NCBI RefSeq assembly: GCF_004367745.1
Contig: NZ_CP037993.1
Span: forward strand, 310,001 to 374,000
Source of the DNA: Herbaspirillum huttiense
GTDB taxonomy: Bacteria; Pseudomonadota; Gammaproteobacteria; Burkholderiales; Burkholderiaceae_D
Length of the DNA: 64,000 bases
Reading direction: 5' to 3'
The notes under the pieces were generated by a model. That model was given only the letters and a program-made list of their open reading frames with translations, was not told the origin of the DNA and ran no database searches. The translations under genes and the position numbers were made by a program. This document shows positions 9,155 to 17,494 of this stretch, in pieces. Position 1 is the stretch's first letter. The number at the start of each line of letters is the position of its first letter.

Positions 9155-10258
9155 TCATGCATTGCGCGGATTGCGCCCATGCTTGCGCTGATACATGGCC
9201 TGGTCAGCCGCATGCAGCAAGGCGCTGAAGTCGCACATTTCCGAAGGCGTCACGGTCGCCGCGCCCAGGCTGATCTCGATGTCGGTGTGCGGCCACTTTA
9301 CGCGGGCCACGGACTGCTTGATGCGTTCCGAGACCTGCATGGCACCGGTCTCGTCGGTATCCGGCAGGATCAGCGAAAACTCGTCGCCACCGTAACGCGC
9401 CAGGAAGTCGCTGGCCCGCAACGGCGAGCGCAGCACGCGCGCCAGTTGCACCAGCAGCGCATCACCGGCCGGGTGGCCATAGGTGTCGTTGTATTGCTTG
9501 AAGTAGTCCACGTCCACCATCAGCATGGTCAGCGGACGGGCATTGCGCAGATGGCGTGTCCATTCTTCGCGCAGGCGCGAATCGAAACTGCGGCGGTTGC
9601 CGATGCCGGTCAGGGCATCGGTCATGGTCTGCTGTTCCAGCTTCTGCATGGCGCGATGGCTGTCGATCTGTGCTTCCAGCTGGCGTGCCAGTTTCTGGAA
9701 GGCGTCACGTTGTGCCGGGGTCAGGGTGCGCGGTACGCGGTCCATCACGCACAGCGTCCCGAGGATGTCGCCATTGCCCGACACCAGCGGCACACCCGCA
9801 TAAAAACGCACGGCCGGATTACCGCGTGCCAGCGCACTGGTGGCAAAGCGCAGATCGCTGGACAGGTCATTCACTTCCGTAATCTGGCCCGGCGTACGGG
9901 CCGCCATTTCGCACAGCGAGAAGTCGACCGCATTGCGCATCACCCCGGTCTGGCCGGGGAAGCGCCACCACTGGTTGCGGGCATCGCCACGGCCATTGTT
10001 GACCGACAGGTAAGGATGCTGCAGGCCGATGTCGGCGTGCAGCTGGCTGAACATGCCCATGGGCGTGCCGCAGACGCTGGAGGCCAGCGAGATGAAGTCG
10101 GACAGGGCCGGTTCCAGCCAGGCATCGGCGTCACTGTCGGTGTGCGCAAGCTCGATGCGCTGGGAGGCGTTGTCCGTCATGGCGCGATGCGCAGCTTGGG
10201 TCCGCTTGAAAATGGAGCGTTCGGGAGTGTACTGAGCGTGCAAATCTCGAATGTTCAT
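9155..10258 (-). CDS. GAF-GGDEF diguanylate cyclase
   Basis: Predicted cytoplasmic diguanylate cyclase, 367 aa, making c-di-GMP from GTP. Residues about 50-200 form a GAF-type sensor domain (FYAGVPLVSGNGDILGTLCVMD). The GGDEF domain follows a short linker (TDALTGIGNRRSFD). The catalytic motif is intact as GGDEF at 290-294. An inhibitory I-site RASD (281-284) sits exactly five residues ahead, so product feedback inhibition is expected. There are no membrane segments. It is followed by a bidirectional terminator and preceded by about 500 bp of AT-richer DNA shared with a divergent VOC-family gene. The GAF ligand is unknown. Confidence 0.95.
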   Translation of the reverse strand: MNIRDLHAQYTPERSIFKRTQAAHRAMTDNASQRIELAHTDSDADAWLEPALSDFISLASSVCGTPMGMFSQLHADIGLQHPYLSVNNGRGDARNQWWRFPGQTGVMRNAVDFSLCEMAARTPGQITEVNDLSSDLRFATSALARGNPAVRFYAGVPLVSGNGDILGTLCVMDRVPRTLTPAQRDAFQKLARQLEAQIDSHRAMQKLEQQTMTDALTGIGNRRSFDSRLREEWTRHLRNARPLTMLMVDVDYFKQYNDTYGHPAGDALLVQLARVLRSPLRASDFLARYGGDEFSLILPDTDETGAMQVSERIKQSVARVKWPHTDIEISLGAATVTPSEMCDFSALLHAADQAMYQRKHGRNPRNA

Positions 10259-10794
10259 GGCGCGATACTCGTGAGGGTTGTGTTGCGTTATGTTTGGTCG
10301 CCGTCAGCGCAGTGGACTGCAGTGGGGAGGACGGCGTGGCATAGCGGTGTGCAAGTGGAAATATTTTTCTTTTTCTTCGCCACACACCATGTTGCCCTGC
10401 GACATCAAGGTAGCAGATCGAGTTCGGAAGTAAACCGATTTGGAACATCCTCTTACAATTTATACGCGTTCGTAGCGCAAACGATGCTATTCCGATCACA
10501 TACAAACAGCTTGGCTGATCATGCTGACAATTGACGATTTATTAGTCTCTTACCGGCGATATGTAACATTAGTTTTTTCGCGTTGAAATGAACATCGGAC
10601 AGCACCACTTTCGCGTGTCAGCGGATTCTTATATTGCTCTGCAATATGTCGGGGGAAAGGCGACGGAAGGGCGTCGCCACACAGCGACATAACGCTGTCG
10701 CCACAAGGAGACGATTAATGCTTGCCAAGCGCGATGGTCGTAAATAAACTCTGCCGTTCCTTGTTTGATCCGATCAACGTTTTTGAAAGCAGAG
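10259..10794. other. AT-rich intergenic region between the diguanylate cyclase and VOC genes
   Basis: About 535 bp with no convincing gene and lower GC than its neighbours. It must hold the divergent promoters. Two small dyads are visible: ATATTGC-TCT-GCAATAT at 10631-10647 and ACAGCG-ACATAA-CGCTGT at 10681-10698. The sequence GTCGCCACA occurs twice (10673-10681 and 10697-10705). No function is claimed. Confidence 0.5.
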
Positions 10795-11205
10795 ATGTCG
10801 ACCCAGCCCAAAGCAGGCGCAGTCCTGTTCGCCAAAGATGTAGCCCGCCTCGCCGCGTTTTATGCGCAGGTGCTGGCGGTGGTTCCCAAGCAGGCCCAGG
10901 CCGAGAAAGTAGTGATCGAAGCCGAGGATTTCCTGCTGGTGATTCATGCGATTCCGCAAGCCAGTGCAGCTACGGTGGAGATCACTTCGCCACCGGTGCT
11001 GCGCGAGAACGTGCCGGTGAAGCTGTTCCTTCCCGTGCGTTCGCTCACCCACGCCCGACTCGCCACGCAGCAGCTCGGCGGTGGCATGAAAGCGGCCGAG
11101 GCCGAATGGAGTGGTCCGGATTTTCGTGCCTGCGATGGCTTCGATCCGGAAGGCAACGTGGTGCAGTTCCGCGAATTCCTGCGCGAACCCGCACTGGCAT
11201 CCTGA
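10795..11205 (+). CDS. VOC (glyoxalase/bleomycin-resistance) family protein
   Basis: Small cytoplasmic protein of 136 aa with one vicinal-oxygen-chelate fold. The family look is clear in FAKDVARLAAFYAQVLAV near the N-terminus and FDPEGNVVQFREF near the end. The ATG at 10795 is preferred over an upstream in-frame TTG at 10765. No specific activity can be assigned; such proteins range from dioxygenases to antibiotic-binding proteins. It is a single-gene unit ended by an intrinsic terminator. Confidence 0.82.
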   Translation: MSTQPKAGAVLFAKDVARLAAFYAQVLAVVPKQAQAEKVVIEAEDFLLVIHAIPQASAATVEITSPPVLRENVPVKLFLPVRSLTHARLATQQLGGGMKAAEAEWSGPDFRACDGFDPEGNVVQFREFLREPALAS

Positions 11206-11281
11206 AGCTCGGATGCACTGACCACGCACGGTCGCGCGGCATCACAAGAACAATATCGCGCACCTGTCGTGCACCAGCAAA

Positions 11282-11313
11282 AAAAGCCGCCCGGTCTGCA
11301 CCGTGCGGCTTTT
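11282..11313. terminator. Bidirectional intrinsic terminator
   Basis: Fourteen-base-pair stem with one mismatch, AAAAGCCGCCCGGT / ACCGTGCGGCTTTT, around a CTGC loop with A and T runs at the ends. It separates the VOC gene from the convergent isomerase gene. Confidence 0.85.
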
Positions 11314-11356
11314 CGTTTTGAGGGCCGCGCCGTGATGGCGCAGGCAGGCCCGCAGC

Positions 11357-11716
11357 TTATTGCAGGGCGAGCTTGAAGTAGCTCTCGCGCTGCATGTCCA
11401 CCACTTCCACCGTGAGCTGTACCTGCAGATCCTTGGGCCAGCTCTGGTCCTTCTGGAGTGCCGCGCCCAGCAGGTCGGATATCTGCTTCTTGTCTTCCAG
11501 CGTGCGGCCGGTCAGGATGGCCAGGCGCACCGCCACGAAGGCACGTTTGGCCTCCGGTGCGGTACCGACCAGGTAGTTGTCCAGACGCACGGCACGCGCC
11601 TTGATGGCGTTTTCTTCAAAGTGTCCGCTGGCCACCAGTGCCTGGTTCAGCTTGAGCAGCGTCGGTTGCACATCGAGGGCGAGATTGCCGGTGTATTCCA
11701 GTACGAGATGGGGCAT
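11357..11716 (-). CDS. 5-carboxymethyl-2-hydroxymuconate delta-isomerase family protein
   Basis: 119-aa tautomerase-superfamily protein of the CHMI (HpcD/HpaF) family, close to the usual length. It begins MPHLVLEYTGNL; removal of Met exposes the catalytic Pro-1, and the N-terminal strand matches CHMI enzymes. In homoprotocatechuate degradation this enzyme isomerises 5-carboxymethyl-2-hydroxymuconate. No other gene of that pathway is present here, so it is an orphan copy and its physiological substrate may differ. Confidence 0.88.
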   Translation of the reverse strand: MPHLVLEYTGNLALDVQPTLLKLNQALVASGHFEENAIKARAVRLDNYLVGTAPEAKRAFVAVRLAILTGRTLEDKKQISDLLGAALQKDQSWPKDLQVQLTVEVVDMQRESYFKLALQ

Positions 11717-11829
11717 GGTGTTTCCAGTCCTTGTGGGTGAGTGGAGGGATCAGCATTGAATGATGAGGGCTCAACACTGTAGGCCAAAACGAAGTCGCGT
11801 GCGATCGGGCTCACTGATGCGCCCGATAA

Positions 11830-12807
11830 TCAGGACAAATAACCCGACAGCTTGCCCAGGTCGATGTTGCCGCCGCTGATGATGACGCCCACGCGTTTGC
11901 CCTGCAGCTGCTCCTTCAGCTTGCGGGCGGCGGCAAAGCCCAGGCAGCCGGTCGGCTCGACCACCATCTTCATGCGCTCGGCAAAGAAGCGCAGGCCGGA
12001 CACCAGCTCGGCATCGCTGACGGTGTGGATGTCGTCCACCAGCTGGCGAATCACGTCGAAGGTGTACTTGCCCAGATGCTGCGTCTGCGCGCCATCGGCG
12101 ATGGTTTTGGGCGTATCGATATGCACGATCTGGCCCGCGCGCAGCGACTGCTGTCCATCGTTGCCGGCTTCCGGTTCGACGCCATAAATCTTGCAATCGG
12201 GAGACAGTGCCCGCGCCGCCAACGCCGCACCGGACAGCAGGCCGCCGCCGCCGAGGCAGACGAAGAGCGCATCCAGCGGACCGGTTTCCTGCAGCAGTTC
12301 CAGCGTGGCCGTGCCTTGCCCGGCCATCACGTGCGGATGATCGTAGGGCGGGATGAGCGTCATCTTGCGCTCGGCGGCCAGGCGCGCACCGATGGCCTCG
12401 CGGTCTTCGGTATAGCGGTCATACATCACCACTTCGGCACCATAGCCGCGCGTGGCGGCGACCTTCGCTGCCGGCGCATCCTCGGGCATCACGATGACGG
12501 CGGGAATGCCCAGCAACTGCGCGGCCAGCGCGGTCCCCTGCGCATGGTTGCCGGAGGAGAAGGTGATGACGCCATGCTTGCGCTGTTCGCTGTCGAACTG
12601 CGAGAGCGCATTCATGGCACCGCGGAACTTGAAGGCCCCCATGCGCTGGAAGTTCTCGCACTTGAAGAACAGCTGTGCGCCCACTTCGGCATCGGCCGTG
12701 CGCGAACGCAGGACGGGCGTTCTGTGCGCCCACGGCTTGATGCGTTCGGCGGCCAGCAGGACATCGGCGAAGCTGGGGGATTCGGTAGCGCTGGAGACGG
12801 GGATCAT
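11830..12807 (-). CDS. Threonine/serine dehydratase-like PLP enzyme
   Basis: Fold-type II PLP-dependent ammonia-lyase, 325 aa. The PLP lysine is K60 in GAFKFRGAMNAL and the phosphate-binding glycine loop is CLGGGGLLSGAAL. There is no C-terminal ACT domain, so this is the short catabolic or racemase-like type rather than biosynthetic IlvA. It could be a threonine, serine or threo-3-hydroxyaspartate dehydratase; sequence alone does not decide. A GAAGGAAA ribosome-binding site precedes the ATG. It lies 75 bp downstream of a YheO/DauR-type regulator gene on the same strand and is probably its target. Confidence 0.9.
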   Translation of the reverse strand: MIPVSSATESPSFADVLLAAERIKPWAHRTPVLRSRTADAEVGAQLFFKCENFQRMGAFKFRGAMNALSQFDSEQRKHGVITFSSGNHAQGTALAAQLLGIPAVIVMPEDAPAAKVAATRGYGAEVVMYDRYTEDREAIGARLAAERKMTLIPPYDHPHVMAGQGTATLELLQETGPLDALFVCLGGGGLLSGAALAARALSPDCKIYGVEPEAGNDGQQSLRAGQIVHIDTPKTIADGAQTQHLGKYTFDVIRQLVDDIHTVSDAELVSGLRFFAERMKMVVEPTGCLGFAAARKLKEQLQGKRVGVIISGGNIDLGKLSGYLS

Positions 12808-12882
12808 GAGGTTTCCTTCAAGTGGGATGGAAAGAGACAGTGACGATGAACATGACGGAGAGCAAGCGCGCGAGGGCCGCGC

Positions 12883-13536
12883 TCACTCCTTCTCGTCGTT
12901 GTAGACGGTGGCGCGCGAGACACCCAGATGCGCGGCCACGATCTCGGCCGCGCGCCGGATATCCAGGCAGCCGGACTGGCGCAGTTCACGCATGAGCTGG
13001 CGGCGGTCTTCGGCCTTGAGGCTGCGCGGCGTAGTCGACAGCCGTGCGGCAAAGGCATCGATGCGGCTGCGCAGGCCTTCGGCACCGGCCGGCTCCAGCG
13101 TTTCAGCCACGCGCACGCCCTGGTCGATGCCACCGAACTGGCGCAGCATGCCCTGCAGCGCGCCGAACAGGGTCAGGTCGATGTTCATGCACAGCGCGGC
13201 CACGTATTTGCCATCGGCATCCTTGATGCCGATCGAGGTGCTCTTGGCTTGTCGCCCGTCCGGCAAGGTGTTGGCGTAATTGGTGAGGACCTGCGGATAG
13301 CTCTCGTCGGCGATGCGCGCCAGACCCAGTTCGGTGGTGGCGTCGCCGACCTCGCGGCCGGACAGGTTGTTGTGCAGGGCGACGATGGAGTGATCCGCAT
13401 CGCGCAGGTCGTGCAGTACCACTTCGCAGAACGGCGCAAAGGTCTCGCCCAGACCTTGCGCTACCTGTTGCAACTGTGAAAGCAGCAGGGCGTGGTCGGG
13501 ACGGTCGGGTTTCTTTTTGCGGGAGCGGGAAGTCAT
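12883..13536 (-). CDS. YheO/DauR-type PAS-HTH transcriptional regulator
   Basis: Regulator of the YheO-like family, about 217 aa. The N-terminal PAS-like YheO domain is seen at about 20-130 (EVVLHDLRDADHSIVALHNN, NLSGREVGDATTELGL). The C-terminal HTH is at about 180-217 (IRRAAEIVAAHLGVSRATVY). Known relatives such as DauR control amino-acid catabolic operons. The ATG at 13536 is chosen over one at 13545 because the latter lies inside a 28-bp dyad that looks like an operator. Neither start has a good ribosome-binding site. The dehydratase gene just downstream is the likely regulated partner. Confidence 0.87.
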   Translation of the reverse strand: MTSRSRKKKPDRPDHALLLSQLQQVAQGLGETFAPFCEVVLHDLRDADHSIVALHNNLSGREVGDATTELGLARIADESYPQVLTNYANTLPDGRQAKSTSIGIKDADGKYVAALCMNIDLTLFGALQGMLRQFGGIDQGVRVAETLEPAGAEGLRSRIDAFAARLSTTPRSLKAEDRRQLMRELRQSGCLDIRRAAEIVAAHLGVSRATVYNDEKE

Positions 13537-13541
13537 GTGAA

Positions 13542-13569
13542 ACATATTATCTAACTTTAGACAATATGT
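13542..13569. promoter_or_regulatory. 28-bp dyad, probable autoregulatory operator
   Basis: ACATATT-A-TCTAA-CT-TTAGA-C-AATATGT is palindromic at every position pair except one and the centre. It ends 6 bp upstream of the preferred regulator start, so a bound dimer would block transcription or initiation. The regulator itself is the obvious candidate ligand. Confidence 0.7.
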
Positions 13570-13680
13570 ATATATTCATGTTCTGCCCGTCATGCCGCCT
13601 CCGCCAGCCGTCCCCTCTGGATGAATCCAGCCAGGACGGTGCGGCACGATTTCCCTTAACCGTCCCGCTCGCAATGCGCA

Positions 13681-14757
13681 TCAGGCATACACTGCGCCAA
13701 ATCGGTTGCCCAGCAGCTCCGGCAAGCCGATCTGTTCCTGCCGGATGAAGCCGCGTGCGGGCAGGCGGCCTGCACGGAACAGGTCCAGCGCCGCGCAGAC
13801 GCCGGCGGCGGTGCTGGTCTGGATGGCGCTCTCGCGCCGGCTCGCACGCTCTTGCGCGACAATCTTGCGGGTAAAGACTTCCTGCATCAGCTTGCCCGCG
13901 CGCAGCCCGCTCACGGTGACGAATACCAGCACCACATCCTGCAGCGTAGCCGGCACGCTCTTGCGCAGGATGTCCTTGAGCAAGGCCGGATCATGCCGCA
14001 GCCCGAGATCGCCCAGCAGGAATTTCATGCGCTGCTGGTGGCCGGGGTAGCGCACCGACTTGTAGTCGAGATGGCGCACCTTGCCGGCCAGCGTCTCGCA
14101 CAGGCTGCCCAGCCCGCCCGAGGTATTGAAGGCCTCGTACTCCACGCCCTCCAGTGAAAAGTGTTCGAGGTCGGCCAGGGGATCGACCATCACCCGCTCG
14201 CCGTCGCGCAAGGCTTCGCAGGGATGGCAGTACTCGTTGATGAGCCCGTCCACGCTCCAGGTCAGGTTGTATTTCAGTTCGTTGGTCGGATACTGCGGCA
14301 GCGCACCGACCCGCATCTTGATCTCGTGTACTTCCTCAAAGCTGGCAGCGAGGTGGTGTGCGGCAATCCCGATGAAGCCCGGGGCCAGCCCGCATTGCGG
14401 CATGAAGGCGCAGGGCGCGCCCTCGGCCAGCGCAGCGATGGCGCGGGTCGCCTGCACATCCTCGGTCAGGTCGAAGTAGTGGGTGCCGGTCTGGCGTGCC
14501 ACCGTGGCCACGCTGATGGCCATGTGATAGGGCAGGGCATTGATGACCACGTCGGCGCGCTGCAGCAGTGCCGCCAGGGCCTGCGGGTCGGAGGAGTCGA
14601 CCACGGCCTTCTCGGCATGCACGCCCGCGATGGCCTGCAAGGCCGCGGCATCGTGGTCGGCGATGGTGACGTTGTAGTCGCGGCCCTCGCCGCATTCAGC
14701 CAGCAGGCGGGCGATGGTCTGGCCGATATGGCCGCAGCCGAGGAGGACGGTACGCAT
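13681..14757 (-). CDS. Saccharopine dehydrogenase-family oxidoreductase
   Basis: 358-aa NAD(P)-binding protein of the saccharopine dehydrogenase family. A Rossmann motif opens the protein (LLGCGHIGQTIARLL). The family sequence INALPYHMAISVATVARQTG follows, then a C-terminal dimerisation/substrate domain with GVEYEAFNTSGGLGSLCETL. The ATG at 14757 has CAGGAG just upstream and is preferred to an in-frame TTG at 14775. It may act on lysine or saccharopine, as a lysine dehydrogenase-like enzyme, but that is inference. It follows an Lrp-type regulator gene on the same strand, and its promoter shares the motif TTTCGTCA with that gene. Confidence 0.85.
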   Translation of the reverse strand: MRTVLLGCGHIGQTIARLLAECGEGRDYNVTIADHDAAALQAIAGVHAEKAVVDSSDPQALAALLQRADVVINALPYHMAISVATVARQTGTHYFDLTEDVQATRAIAALAEGAPCAFMPQCGLAPGFIGIAAHHLAASFEEVHEIKMRVGALPQYPTNELKYNLTWSVDGLINEYCHPCEALRDGERVMVDPLADLEHFSLEGVEYEAFNTSGGLGSLCETLAGKVRHLDYKSVRYPGHQQRMKFLLGDLGLRHDPALLKDILRKSVPATLQDVVLVFVTVSGLRAGKLMQEVFTRKIVAQERASRRESAIQTSTAAGVCAALDLFRAGRLPARGFIRQEQIGLPELLGNRFGAVYA

Positions 14758-14922
14758 GACGGGCTCCTGAATCAAAGTGGATACGATGATTCATTCTAGG
14801 AAGCCGCCGTGACGGACACCATTACCAGATCGTCAGAAAGTAGCGCAGCTTTCGTCACTTTGCAGTGCGCTTTCGACATTATGTAGCGTTGCCAGTGCAA
14901 TCCGGCGAAATCCGCGTGCTTT

Positions 14923-15387
14923 TCAACGCGTCCTGGCGGCATCTCCCCGGTCGATCTTGCGGGCCAGCACCACCGAGGTGGTGGTCTTGAGCACGCCTTC
15001 CATTTCGCCGATCTGGTCCAGGATCTTGTCCAGTTGCTCGGGCGTATTGACGCGCAGCCAGGCCACGTAATCGTATTCGCCGCTGACCGCGCAGAGCTGG
15101 TGGACTTCCGGAATGCGGCCGAAGCGGCGGATGACGTCGCGCCCGGCGCGCGGCTGCACGGTCACGCCCACGTAGGCCTGCAGGCTGGCGTCGACCACGT
15201 CGCGCCCGAGCTTGAGGGTATAGCCGCCGATGATGCCGGTCTGTTCCAGCCGCTCGATGCGGGCCACCACGGTGGTGCGCGCCACACCGAGGCGGCGGGC
15301 GATCTCGGCCACCGGTTCGCGGGCGTTCAGCTGCAGGATGGAAAGGAGTTGACGGTCGATGTCGTCGAGTTGGTCCAGCCTGGTCAT
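14923..15387 (-). CDS. Lrp/AsnC-family transcriptional regulator
   Basis: 154-aa feast/famine regulator. The HTH is at about 5-60 (LDDIDRQLLSILQLNAREPV, EIARRLGVARTTVVARIERL). The RAM/AsnC ligand domain fills the rest (VPQ-like region ending VSGEYDYVAWLRVNTPEQLD). The ATG at 15387 sits six bases after an AGGAGAA-type ribosome-binding site, so a longer frame to 15426 is rejected. It is upstream of a saccharopine-dehydrogenase-like gene and carries an inverted repeat over its own promoter, which suggests autoregulation and control of that enzyme in response to an amino acid, possibly lysine. Confidence 0.92.
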   Translation of the reverse strand: MTRLDQLDDIDRQLLSILQLNAREPVAEIARRLGVARTTVVARIERLEQTGIIGGYTLKLGRDVVDASLQAYVGVTVQPRAGRDVIRRFGRIPEVHQLCAVSGEYDYVAWLRVNTPEQLDKILDQIGEMEGVLKTTTSVVLARKIDRGDAARTR

Positions 15388-15407
15388 CCCGGTTCTCCTG
15401 GTCGATG

Positions 15408-15447
15408 CTACACAATGACGAAACAACGCTACATTTCGTCAGTGTAG
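15408..15447. promoter_or_regulatory. Inverted repeat upstream of the Lrp-type gene
   Basis: CTACACAATGACGAAA (15408-15423) faces TTTCGTCAGTGTAG (15434-15447); the outer CTACAC/GTGTAG and inner GACGAAA/TTTCGTC blocks pair exactly. The core TTTCGTCA recurs at 14850-14857 in the promoter of the downstream enzyme gene. This is a candidate Lrp-family operator. Confidence 0.6.
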
Positions 15448-15501
15448 ACCAGCAGGCAGGGAATCGCGGAAGCGGTGTTCAAACAGCGCTTCCTGGTCGA
15501 A

Positions 15502-16752
15502 TCATTCCGAGGCGGGCTTGCCCTTGGCCGGTTTCGGATACAGCTTCAGCACATCGATGGGGTGGGCATAAGCCGAACTCCAGGTCTGCTCATGCAGGGC
15601 CGCCACGCGTTGTGCCATGGCAGCGTCATGCAGCACCACTTCCAGATTGCGCGAGTTGTCCAGATAACCGCCGGCCCAGTTGCTGGTACCGACCCAGGCC
15701 ACCTTGCCATCGATGCTCATGGCCTTGGTGTGGATCACCCGGGCGAAGGGGATGAAACCGCTGCTGGCCTGCGGCAGGGTCACGATGCGGATCTCCACGT
15801 TGGGCAGCACCGCCAGGCTTTGCAGGTAGCGGATGGCGGGGGCCTCGGTGTTCCAGTTGGAGACCATCAGCTTGATCTTCACGCCCCGCGTGGCCGCTGC
15901 GCGCAGGGCATCATCGATCACGGCGTAATAGGGCCGGGTGTGGTTGGGACCATAGGAGAGCGGCGCATAGTCCAGCAACTGTACCCGCACTTCCTGTTGC
16001 GCTTCTCCGATCAGGCGTACCAGTTCGCTTTGCGAATCGCCCACGCCGGGCGGGTTGTAGGCATTCGGGCTGGCCACGAGGTAATTGCCGCGCGCCACAT
16101 CGGCCGGGACCACGCTGCGGTTGGTCATGACCGGGGTTTGCCCGGCGGCGATGGCCGCCTGCGCCGCCCAGTCGATCTCGAAGATGGCCTGCACCTGCGC
16201 TGCCACGGCCGGGTCGGTGATCTTCAATCCGGTTTCGTGGATGTGCGAGAACGAGCGCCAGTCGAAGTTCTGGCTGCCCACATAGGCGCTGCGGCCATCG
16301 ACCACGAAATACTTGGCGTGGATGATGCCGTTGCCGGTCATGCGGGAATAATCGATCTGGCGGAATTCCAGGTTCGGGATGCGCTTGAGCTTCTCGATGG
16401 TGGCCGGGACCGAGGCGAACTCGCCCTTCTTTTCCATCAGGAAGCGGATCTTCACGCCGCGCCGTCCGGCCGCCTCCAGGTGCGCCATGATGTCATCGAG
16501 CGCCTCGCCATCCTGCCCGGCCACGTAGAACTGGCCGAACACGATCTCGCGCTGCGCGCTGTCGAACATTTCCTTCCACACCACGGCCGCATCGCGCAGG
16601 TCCGGCGTGGCCAGCGTGGTTTCGCGCGGCACGGTGTGGACCAGTTCGAAACCGGGAATGGCGAATTCGGCCTGGACCGGTGTGGCCAGCGAAAGAACCA
16701 GCCCGAAGGCGGCAGCGAGACGAAGCAGAAGACGGCGTGGCGCGAGGGTCAT
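15502..16752 (-). CDS. Exported phospholipase D-family protein
   Basis: 416-aa protein with an N-terminal signal peptide (hydrophobic stretch ending TPVQA, about residue 28) and two complete HKD motifs: H145-x-K147-x4-D152 in HAKYFVVDG and H341-x-K343-x4-D348 in HTKAMSIDG. Both are needed for a PLD active site, so it should be an active phosphodiesterase in the periplasm or outside the cell. The arrangement resembles the PLD3/PLD4 group, which includes both lipases and nucleases, so the substrate may be a phospholipid or a nucleic acid. It is the last gene of the exbD-tonB-receptor-exbB group, 31 bp after exbB. Confidence 0.9.
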   Translation of the reverse strand: MTLAPRRLLLRLAAAFGLVLSLATPVQAEFAIPGFELVHTVPRETTLATPDLRDAAVVWKEMFDSAQREIVFGQFYVAGQDGEALDDIMAHLEAAGRRGVKIRFLMEKKGEFASVPATIEKLKRIPNLEFRQIDYSRMTGNGIIHAKYFVVDGRSAYVGSQNFDWRSFSHIHETGLKITDPAVAAQVQAIFEIDWAAQAAIAAGQTPVMTNRSVVPADVARGNYLVASPNAYNPPGVGDSQSELVRLIGEAQQEVRVQLLDYAPLSYGPNHTRPYYAVIDDALRAAATRGVKIKLMVSNWNTEAPAIRYLQSLAVLPNVEIRIVTLPQASSGFIPFARVIHTKAMSIDGKVAWVGTSNWAGGYLDNSRNLEVVLHDAAMAQRVAALHEQTWSSAYAHPIDVLKLYPKPAKGKPASE

Positions 16753-16783
16753 GATGTCGGCAAGGGAGAAGTCAGTGTGGCGC

Positions 16784-17428
16784 TCAGGCGATGTGCAGCT
16801 TGCCCTGCGGCTGCGGGCTGTGTTGCGGCTGCGGGTTCAGGCGGCCGACGCAGGCGCGCAGCATCAGGACCTTCAGATGATCGTTGATGCGCTCGATGCG
16901 TTCCTGGAACAGGTTGAAGAAGAACATGCCGACCACCGCAATGCCGATGCCCAGAGCCGTCGCATACAGCGCCGTACCGATGCCCTGCGACACCTGGCCC
17001 GGGTCCGACACGCCCTGCACCGCCAGTGCCTTGAAGGTGTCGATGATGCCGAGGATGGTACCGAGCAGGCCCAGCAGGGGCGCAGCGGTCACGATGGTAT
17101 CGAGGATCCACAGGCGCTGCTGCACTTCGCCGCGCTTGGCAATGTAGACCGACTCGCTGAAATCTTCCAGGTCCTTCTCGGTATGCAGGTGATGCTTCTC
17201 GGCCAGGATGTCCGACACCAGGGCCAGCGGCAGGCTGGGACGGGTGGTCAGTTCGGCCGGCAGTTCCTGCAGATGCTGGACCGCGTGCGTCATGGCGCGC
17301 TCCAGGCCCGTGGCCTGGCGCATGGTGTAGCCGAAGAACAGGCCGCGTTCGACGATGACGAAAATGGCCAGCGCCGCGCAGGCGTACATCAGGTAGAAGG
17401 CCAGTTCGTGGAGTAGTTGCATGTTCAT
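16784..17428 (-). CDS. exbB: ExbB/TolQ-type proton channel protein
   Basis: 214-aa MotA/TolQ/ExbB-family inner-membrane protein. One N-terminal membrane segment (LMYACAALAIFVIVERGLFF) precedes a cytoplasmic loop. Two further segments (IVTAAPLLGLLGTILGIIDT and GIGTALYATALGIGIAVVGM) carry the typical Gly-rich pattern. With ExbD it should use the proton gradient to energise TonB. It lies 66 bp after the TonB-dependent receptor gene and is separated from exbD by two genes, which is unusual since exbB and exbD are normally adjacent. Confidence 0.9.
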   Translation of the reverse strand: MNMQLLHELAFYLMYACAALAIFVIVERGLFFGYTMRQATGLERAMTHAVQHLQELPAELTTRPSLPLALVSDILAEKHHLHTEKDLEDFSESVYIAKRGEVQQRLWILDTIVTAAPLLGLLGTILGIIDTFKALAVQGVSDPGQVSQGIGTALYATALGIGIAVVGMFFFNLFQERIERINDHLKVLMLRACVGRLNPQPQHSPQPQGKLHIA

Positions 17429-17494
17429 GCTTGCCTCTCTTGCAGTGATGGGCGGCCCGTGTTGCAGGTGCGGGCCGCCCGGTTCAGGCCGCGA

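Noticed and set aside
10629..10835. A 68-codon minus-strand frame before the VOC gene
   Set aside because: It overlaps the VOC start, lacks a ribosome-binding site and has no recognisable motif.
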